From Desulfomicrobiaceae bacterium (GTDB lineage: Bacteria; Desulfobacterota; Desulfovibrionia; Desulfovibrionales; Desulfomicrobiaceae), in contig DPEO01000113.1 of assembly GCA_003530935.1 (NCBI GenBank), forward strand, positions 1 to 5,808: a stretch of DNA of 5,808 nt. Reading direction: 5' to 3'. Made by a program: the position numbers and the translations under genes. Positions 1 through 5,808 of the stretch are shown one piece after another (position 1 is the first letter of the stretch; each line of letters starts with the position of its first letter). The notes under the pieces are model-generated. The model was not told the DNA's origin. It was given only the letters and a program-made list of their open reading frames with translations, and searched no databases.

Positions 1-1
1 G

Positions 2-430
2 ATCACCGAGCTCGCCGCCCACAAGGCGGTGCTCTTCTCCACCCACATCCTCCAAGAAGCGGCGGCCCTTGGGCGCCGCATCGGCATCATCGCCGGCGGC
101 CGCATCCGCGCCGTGGGCACCCGGGAAGAACTCGCGACCCAGGCCGGCGTCCCGGCGGTGGTGCACGCCTGCCTCGAAGCCCCGGCCGCTGCCGTGCGCG
201 ATGCCCTGGCCCAAGTGCCGGGGCTCTCCGACGTCGAGGTCCAGGAAGCCGCCGCTCATACCCACGTGCGCGCCGCCACGGACAGCCCCACGGCCGCCAG
301 CCACGCCCTGGGGCGGGCCTTCCGCGAACACGGCCTCACCGTGACCCAACTCACCACCGCGCTCCCCGACTTGGAGACCCTATTTTTCCGCCTCACCGCC
401 CAAAATTCCGAGGAGGCCGACCATGCGTGA
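2..430 (+). CDS. ABC transporter ATP-binding protein, GldA-like (3' end only)
   Basis: This is the C-terminal 142 residues of an ABC-type ATPase; the start lies upstream of the window. Seen: the segment VLFSTHILQEA carries the H-loop histidine (codon 44-46), the switch residue that senses the ATP gamma-phosphate. It is followed by RIGIIAGGRIRAVGT, the usual end of the nucleotide-binding fold in ABC-2 type ATPases. About 100 residues then form a C-terminal extension of the kind common in this subfamily, ending in LETLFFRLT, the typical 'LE..F..LT' tail. Walker A, Walker B and the signature motif must lie upstream. The protein should sit on the cytoplasmic face and power the permease encoded next. 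Its TGA overlaps the start of that gene by 8 nt (423-430), which suggests translational coupling. The family is secure; the substrate cannot be told. Confidence 0.93.
   Translation: MTELAAHKAVLFSTHILQEAAALGRRIGIIAGGRIRAVGTREELATQAGVPAVVHACLEAPAAAVRDALAQVPGLSDVEVQEAAAHTHVRAATDSPTAASHALGRAFREHGLTVTQLTTALPDLETLFFRLTAQNSEEADHA
411..416 (+). promoter_or_regulatory. Ribosome binding site of the permease-GldG gene
   Basis: AGGAGG lies 6 nt before the ATG at 423, inside the last codons of the ATPase gene. It decides the start of the fused permease gene and supports coupled translation of the two overlapping frames. Confidence 0.8.
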
Positions 431-2741
431 TCTTTTGGCTATCCTGCGCCGCGAACTCTTTCGCTTCACGGCGACCCCCATGGGGGCCATCGTCCTCGTG
501 GCCTTCTACCTCCTTGCCGTCGGGCTTTTTGCCCCGGAGTTCTTCCTCCTGCCCACTGCGGACATGCGCCCCTTCTTCACGGTGCTTCCTTTTGTCCTCT
601 GCGCCGTTCTCCCTGCAGTCACCATGCATCTGTGGGCCGGAGAGCGCAGCCAAGGCACGCTGGAGCTCCTGCTCGTGCTCCCCGTGCGGCCGGCGAGCCT
701 GGTGCTCGCAAAATTTCTCGCCGCCATGGCCTTCGTGCTCGTGGCCCTGGCGTCCACCGGCGTCATCCCGCTCATGTTTGGAGTCCTCGGCGCGCCGGAT
801 TGGGGTCAGATCGCGGCCTCTTACCTGGGCGCCGTGCTCCTTTGCGCCATGTTCGTCGCCTTGGGACAGCTCGCCTCCGGATTTGCCGCAGATCAGACTT
901 CGGCCTTTGTGCTCGCCCTGGGCGGCGCCTTCGGGCTCTACCTTCTCGGCTCCGACTTTGCCGCCATGGCCCTGGATGGCTGGCACCCGGGGCTGGGGAC
1001 GCTGCTGCGCCGCCTCTTCGGGGCAGCCAGCTACTTTGCCCCGTTTGTCCGCGGCCTCGTAGAGGTCCCAAGCGTCGTCTTCTTCCTCCTGTGGACCACC
1101 ATTTTTCTCTTCCTCAACGGCCTGGCGCTGGAGCACCGCGGCCAGCAAGGCTTTCGCCTCCGCTTTGCCGCTGCGGCGGCCCTGTGCATCACCATCGGCG
1201 CCCTGAGCACCCATCTCCTTTCCCAAGCACGGCTGCCGCGCCTCGACCTCACCCAAAGCAAAATCCACAGCCTCTCGCCGGCCACGGCCCGCATCCTCCA
1301 AAACCTTCCGGCCCCCATCCAGGTCACCTACTACGTCACCCCAGCGGCCCAAATGCCCACGGAACTCAAAAGCTTGGAGCGCGACGTCATGGACCGCTTG
1401 GAAGCCATGAGCGCCCAGGCGCCGGAGAAAATGGTGCTGCGGCGGGTCTATCTCCAGGCCGCCAACGTGGTGGCCGACAGCGCCCAGGCAAGCGATCTGG
1501 AACGCCAGATGCTCGCCAAAGGGGTGCAGCCCATCTCCGTGGCCGCAGTGCGCCAGACCGGCACGGTGAGTGAACTCGTCTACACGAGCATCGGCATCGC
1601 CTACCGCGACAAGCCTGAAGAAATCCTGCCCGCCGTCGTGCCCAACACCTTGGGAGAGCTGGAATACCTCATCGCCTCCACGGCCCTGCGTCTTGCCCGC
1701 GCCACGCCGCCCACCGTAGCCGTGGCCAGCGGGCCGGGACAATTCACCGAGATGTCCCGCATGCTCGAGCGCGAAGGCTATACGGTCCGCCCCGTATCCC
1801 TCGAAGAGCCCTTGCCCCAGGCGGACGCCATCGTGCTCGTGCAGCCCCAGCTCTCGGACAAAGCGCGCTACCAACTGGCTCGCGCCCTGGCCCAGGGGGC
1901 CCGGATCTTCCTTGCCGTACAGCAGGAGACCTGGGACTACTCCCAGGCCCTGGGGCGGCTTTCCGCCGTGCGTATTCCGCTTAACTCCAACATCGAAGCC
2001 TGGCTTGCCCCGTACGGGGTGCGCCTTGTCCCGGATATCCTCATGGACGAACAATCCATCGCCGTGCGGGTGGCCACCAACCCATGGGACCAGCTCACCG
2101 GCGGCGGCATGACCCTCAAACTCCCCACCCACATCCTCGTCACCCGCCAGCACATGGCCCCAGACCCCATGCTCCTACGGGTGGACAACCTCGTCTACCT
2201 TTGGGGCAGCGCCCTGGAGCTCACCGACACCAACGCCACCCAGATCACCCGCACCCCGCTGGCCTGGACCTCGCCCCAGGCGTGGACCATCCCGCAGGAA
2301 GCGACCCTCACCCCCCAATCCATCACCCCGCCGGATGCCGGCCGCCGCAGCTACCCCGTCTTGGTGCGTCTTGCCGGCGAGTTCCCCGCTCCCCAAGGCC
2401 CGCCGCCAGCAGACGCTGGCGCCACCGCCCACGCGGTGGAACCATGGACGCCTGCACCGGGAGAACTGCTGATCACCGGGTGCTCCAGCATGTTTGCCGA
2501 CGGCCTGGTCTCCACCAACGCCGAGCTCCTCTTTGCCGCCCTCGACGGCATGGTCTTTGGGGAAGATCTCCTGCGCATCCGGCCCAAGGAACTCCCCTCG
2601 CGGGTGCTTCCACCGCTCTCTCCCCAGGCGGCCCTGGCATGGAAGATCGTACTCCACGCGGCAGTGCCGCTCATGGTGCTCGGCATAAGCATCCTCACGG
2701 CCCTGCGCCGTCGCGCCCAAGAACGCCACCCCCACGCCTAA
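423..2741 (+). CDS. ABC-2 permease fused to GldG-family (ABC_transp_aux) domain
   Basis: The 772-residue membrane protein joins two parts that are separate proteins (GldF and GldG) in Flavobacterium. Residues 1-235 are an ABC-2 permease with about six hydrophobic segments (near 21-42, 51-70, 98-121, 130-153, 160-183, 216-235) and the conserved loop ERSQGTLELLLVLPVRPASL (74-93). A seventh helix (248-266) leads into the GldG part: DLTQSKIHSLSPATARIL (275-292), the conserved block around 386-437 (IGIAYRDKPEEILPAVVP...) and CSSMFADGLVSTNAELL (687-703). A last helix (740-760) ends in LRRRAQERHPHA. The basic residues before helix 7 and after helix 8 place the roughly 470-residue GldG domain outside the cytoplasm. 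A Pro/Ala-rich stretch (654-679) looks like a linker. The partner ATPase gene overlaps upstream and a DUF4340 gene follows. GldA/F/G are tied to gliding in Bacteroidetes, but homologues in non-gliders have no settled function. The family call is firm; the substrate is unknown. Confidence 0.92.
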   Translation: MRDLLAILRRELFRFTATPMGAIVLVAFYLLAVGLFAPEFFLLPTADMRPFFTVLPFVLCAVLPAVTMHLWAGERSQGTLELLLVLPVRPASLVLAKFLAAMAFVLVALASTGVIPLMFGVLGAPDWGQIAASYLGAVLLCAMFVALGQLASGFAADQTSAFVLALGGAFGLYLLGSDFAAMALDGWHPGLGTLLRRLFGAASYFAPFVRGLVEVPSVVFFLLWTTIFLFLNGLALEHRGQQGFRLRFAAAAALCITIGALSTHLLSQARLPRLDLTQSKIHSLSPATARILQNLPAPIQVTYYVTPAAQMPTELKSLERDVMDRLEAMSAQAPEKMVLRRVYLQAANVVADSAQASDLERQMLAKGVQPISVAAVRQTGTVSELVYTSIGIAYRDKPEEILPAVVPNTLGELEYLIASTALRLARATPPTVAVASGPGQFTEMSRMLEREGYTVRPVSLEEPLPQADAIVLVQPQLSDKARYQLARALAQGARIFLAVQQETWDYSQALGRLSAVRIPLNSNIEAWLAPYGVRLVPDILMDEQSIAVRVATNPWDQLTGGGMTLKLPTHILVTRQHMAPDPMLLRVDNLVYLWGSALELTDTNATQITRTPLAWTSPQAWTIPQEATLTPQSITPPDAGRRSYPVLVRLAGEFPAPQGPPPADAGATAHAVEPWTPAPGELLITGCSSMFADGLVSTNAELLFAALDGMVFGEDLLRIRPKELPSRVLPPLSPQAALAWKIVLHAAVPLMVLGISILTALRRRAQERHPHA

Positions 2742-2746
2742 GGAGG
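2741..2746 (+). promoter_or_regulatory. Ribosome binding site of the DUF4340 gene
   Basis: AGGAGG begins on the last base of the preceding TAA stop and lies 4 nt before the ATG at 2751. With only 9 nt between the two genes, re-initiation or coupling on one transcript is likely. Confidence 0.75.
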
Positions 2747-2750
2747 AACC

Positions 2751-3281
2751 ATGTCCCGTACCCTCGCCATCCTTACTGCCGTGGCCGCCGTCCTCTTGGG
2801 GATTACCCTCTGGGACAAACGTCCCCCGTCCCATGTGGTGACTCCCGACACCTTGGCCGTCTTCGCCCCGGCTGATCTCGTGGAAACCGCCCAGCGCATC
2901 ACCCTTGCCCAGAAAAACGCGACCCTGACTTTGGAACGACAGCCTGAGCGGTGGTATATTGTCGAGACCAACCAAACCGCCAGCAACGCCACGGTGGGCA
3001 CCCTGCTCCAGGCCGTAAAGAGTCTGCGCGGCGAAGCCAGAATCGGCGATCCCAAGGACTTCGGCCTCACCGACGACGCCCTGCGCCTGACCATCACCAC
3101 CGCCGATGGCATCAGGCACACCCTGCGTGTGGGGCGCATGGATTTTCGCGTAGTCTTTGTGGCCCGCCCCGAGGAGACCCAAGTCTGGGCAGTAAGCGGC
3201 CAACTCTTTGGTGCCCTCGGGGGCGAAGAACGGGCCACAGACCCGCATTTTTGGGCACAAGTGCCTGGATCTTCCCCGTGA
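2751..3281 (+). CDS. Small membrane-anchored DUF4340 domain protein
   Basis: The 176-residue protein has one N-terminal hydrophobic segment (about 4-20, AILTAVAAVLLGITLW) that acts as an anchor or uncleaved signal; I see no lipobox cysteine. The rest should lie in the periplasm. It matches the DUF4340 pattern: a tryptophan in a short strand (RWYIVE, 67-72), a helix (TVGTLLQAVKSLRGE, 81-95), then PKDFGLTDDALRLTIT (101-116), a DG turn (119-120) and RVGRMDF (126-132). DUF4340 genes are often found directly downstream of GldG-type genes, as here, so it is probably an accessory subunit of the same transporter. From memory many family members are longer (300 residues or more), so this looks like a single-repeat form. 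The C-terminus (HFWAQVPGSSP) ends abruptly, but no obvious continuation appears in the other frames. Its molecular role is unknown. Confidence 0.85.
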   Translation: MSRTLAILTAVAAVLLGITLWDKRPPSHVVTPDTLAVFAPADLVETAQRITLAQKNATLTLERQPERWYIVETNQTASNATVGTLLQAVKSLRGEARIGDPKDFGLTDDALRLTITTADGIRHTLRVGRMDFRVVFVARPEETQVWAVSGQLFGALGGEERATDPHFWAQVPGSSP

Positions 3282-3301
3282 TCCCCGCAAAAAACTTCAC
3301 T

Positions 3302-3335
3302 CCCGGCCTTTACAAACGCCAAAGCGGGTTTATTT
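3302..3335 (+). terminator. Possible intrinsic terminator of the ABC operon
   Basis: CCCG (3302-3305) and CTTT (3308-3311) pair with AAAG (3321-3324) and CGGG (3325-3328). This gives an 8-bp stem with a 2-nt bulge on the 5' side and a 9-nt loop, followed by TTTATTT (3329-3335). It lies 21 nt after the DUF4340 stop, a sensible place to end the operon. The bulge, the A-T half of the stem and the broken T-run make it weak; it may only attenuate. It overlaps the tentative dnaK promoter, so the two readings compete. Confidence 0.4.
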
Positions 3336-3336
3336 C
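3309..3336 (+). promoter_or_regulatory. Tentative sigma-70-like promoter for dnaK
   Basis: TTTACA (3309-3314) matches the -35 consensus in five of six positions. It is followed after 16 nt by TATTTC (3331-3336), a poor -10 with three of six matches. Transcription would begin near 3343, leaving a leader of about 44 nt. I see no good sigma-32 promoter and no CIRCE element (TTAGCACTC-N9-GAGTGCTAA) in this gap. A promoter is expected here, but this exact placement is uncertain. Confidence 0.25.
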
Positions 3337-3346
3337 CAAGGGAAAT
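3332..3346 (+). repeat. Perfect short inverted repeat in the dnaK upstream region
   Basis: ATTTCC (3332-3337) and GGAAAT (3341-3346) are exact inverse complements around a 3-nt centre, AAG. The repeat sits 40 nt before the dnaK start and overlaps the tentative -10 and start point, where an operator would act. It could equally be a small RNA hairpin or chance, since 6-bp arms are not rare over 100 nt. Confidence 0.4.
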
Positions 3347-3372
3347 TTGTGTGCACCACGAAATCCACTGTT

Positions 3373-3378
3373 GAGGAG
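3373..3378 (+). promoter_or_regulatory. Ribosome binding site of dnaK
   Basis: GAGGAG lies 8 nt before the ATG at 3387. It supports that start, which also gives the canonical DnaK N-terminus MGKIIGIDLG. Confidence 0.75.
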
Positions 3379-3386
3379 AATATCAT

Positions 3387-5294
<1,908 letters not shown>

Positions 5295-5312
5295 CGGTCT
5301 CCTCCCTCCGCC

Positions 5313-5347
5313 AAAAAAGCCGGGGCGCTCGCCGCTCCGGCTTTTTT
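5313..5347 (+). terminator. Intrinsic terminator after dnaK
   Basis: GCCGGGGCG (5319-5327) pairs with CCGCTCCGGC-side bases 5333-5341 as a 9-bp GC-rich stem with one G-U pair and a 5-nt loop. It is flanked by six A (5313-5318) and six T (5342-5347), which can lengthen the stem to 15 bp. The hairpin begins 18 nt after the dnaK stop. With an A-run on one side and a T-run on the other it could terminate transcription on both strands. Confidence 0.93.
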
Positions 5348-5362
5348 GCGTCCTGGAGCACC

Positions 5363-5442
5363 TCAAAAGGCGGCCGTGAGCACATTTGGAGATGCTTCTT
5401 TTTGCTCTCTTGTTGAAGGCGTCCGACGGTTATGCCTTTTGA
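5363..5442 (+). repeat. Spaced 9-bp inverted repeat in the intergenic region
   Basis: TCAAAAGGC (5363-5371) is the exact inverse complement of GCCTTTTGA (5434-5442), separated by 62 nt. Between them GAGCA (5378-5382) can pair with TGCTC (5403-5407), so a branched RNA fold is possible. The rest of the 5348-5527 gap holds no gene I can support. The best -35-like box, TCGACA at 5473-5478, has no good -10 at the right distance. Function unknown; chance cannot be excluded. Confidence 0.35.
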
Positions 5443-5516
5443 AGGATCCATCCCGTCAGGTGCAATTTCTTCTCGACACAAGGTACATTTTTGTGATGCA
5501 CGAAAGCTATACTCTC

Positions 5517-5521
5517 GGAGG
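5517..5521 (+). promoter_or_regulatory. Ribosome binding site of the exported-protein gene
   Basis: GGAGG lies 6 nt before the ATG at 5528. An in-frame ATG at 5432 would add 32 residues but has no well-placed Shine-Dalgarno and would bury the signal peptide, so this site decides in favour of 5528. Confidence 0.7.
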
Positions 5522-5527
5522 GGCGCT

Positions 5528-5808
5528 ATGCACGCACGTCTCGCTATCTCGCCGCATTTTATTGCTCTCGTGACGATTGCTTTCCTCGCCGGAGCATTCT
5601 TTCCAGGCCCAGCCAGCTCCCAGCCCGCAGAACCACCCCCCATAAGCTCCGATGGTCGCCAACAGGGCGCCGCGGACGCCAAGGCCCGCGAGGCTTTGCG
5701 CGGCCTTGCGCAAAAGAACGCCCTAACGGTTCGCGCCCTGATCGGCTACGGTCGCCTTCCAGCGACCGCCATGGCCCCCTTGGCCGGTCTTCGCGCCAAA
5801 GGCATCGA
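5528..5808 (+). CDS. Unrecognised exported protein (5' end only)
   Basis: Ninety-three codons are visible and the frame is still open at the window edge. The start is set by a good Shine-Dalgarno and by the signal peptide that follows at once: a short basic n-region (MHARLAISPHF), a hydrophobic core (IALVTIAFLAGAFF, 12-25) and a small-residue c-region (PGPASSQ), with likely cleavage near residues 30-32. There is no lipobox cysteine, so it should be periplasmic, secreted or outer-membrane. The mature part opens with a Pro-rich stretch, then an Ala/Arg-rich region that looks helical (from about QGAADAKAREALRGLAQKN) followed by ALTVRALIGYGRLPATAMAP. I do not recognise the family from this fragment and offer no function. 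It follows the dnaK terminator by 180 nt, so it is probably a separate transcription unit. The reading frame is well supported; the identity is not. Confidence 0.8.
   Translation, partial: MHARLAISPHFIALVTIAFLAGAFFPGPASSQPAEPPPISSDGRQQGAADAKAREALRGLAQKNALTVRALIGYGRLPATAMAPLAGLRAKGI

Noticed and set aside
632..1573. Arg/Pro-rich + strand frame inside the permease gene
   Set aside because: This is an off-frame reading of GC-rich sequence. The true frame encodes the conserved permease and GldG motifs.
393..2153. 586-codon open frame on the - strand opposite the permease-GldG gene
   Set aside because: Its composition is rich in Gly, His, Glu and Arg, typical of the reverse of GC-rich coding DNA. 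No motif or ribosome site supports it, and the + strand frame has clear domains.
2175..3290. 371-codon open frame on the - strand across the DUF4340 gene
   Set aside because: It has the same shadow composition and spans two well-supported + strand genes and their junction.
3282..3386. CIRCE operator before dnaK
   Set aside because: Looked for TTAGCACTC-N9-GAGTGCTAA. Only a fragment resembling CACTC (near 3297) is present, with no matching second arm.
5477..5495. CACAA-N9-TTGTG inverted repeat as an operator
   Set aside because: Five-base arms with a 9-nt gap are common by chance, and it does not fit any operator pattern I know.
5508..5513. TATACT as a -10 box for the exported-protein gene
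   Set aside because: It matches the consensus well, but transcription would start at about 5520, within the Shine-Dalgarno at 5517-5521, and no -35 box lies 16-18 nt upstream.
5432..5527. Alternative upstream start (ATG at 5432) for the exported protein
   Set aside because: The frame is open, but there is no well-placed Shine-Dalgarno, and the added 32 residues would move the signal peptide away from the N-terminus.

Overview
The window is a GC-rich stretch of an ordinary bacterial chromosome with all genes on the + strand. The DnaK sequence closely resembles, from memory, DnaK of Desulfovibrio-type sulfate reducers (for example the opening MGKIIGIDLGTTNSCVYVME and the SBD stretch ELTGIPPAPRGVPQIEV). 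A member of Desulfovibrionales or a near relative is the best guess. No alignment was run, so this is a moderate-confidence inference.

Left part (2-3281): the end of a three-gene ABC-transport operon. The 3' end of an ATPase gene (GldA-like, H-loop visible) overlaps by 8 nt a 772-aa protein. That protein fuses a six-helix ABC-2 permease (GldF-like) to a large extracytoplasmic GldG / ABC_transp_aux domain. Nine nt later comes a small membrane-anchored DUF4340 protein. The tight spacing and strong Shine-Dalgarno sites point to one coupled transcript. The ATPase would drive the fused permease, while the GldG and DUF4340 domains act on the outer face of the inner membrane. The substrate is unknown. 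This gene set is widespread in non-gliding bacteria and remains poorly understood.

Middle (3282-5347): a 105-nt gap holds a possible weak terminator for the ABC operon, a tentative promoter and a short perfect inverted repeat. It is followed by a complete dnaK (635 aa) with all Hsp70 signatures. I see neither grpE nor dnaJ beside dnaK, and no CIRCE operator before it. A textbook intrinsic terminator, symmetrical enough to work on both strands, closes the gene.

Right part (5348-5808): about 180 nt of non-coding DNA with a 9-bp spaced inverted repeat, then the 5' end of a gene for an exported protein (clear signal peptide) that runs off the window and that I do not recognise.

I found no mobile element, CRISPR array, tRNA, rRNA or phage gene. 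The least understood content is the ABC/GldG/DUF4340 system and the truncated exported protein. Nothing here clearly amounts to a new system.
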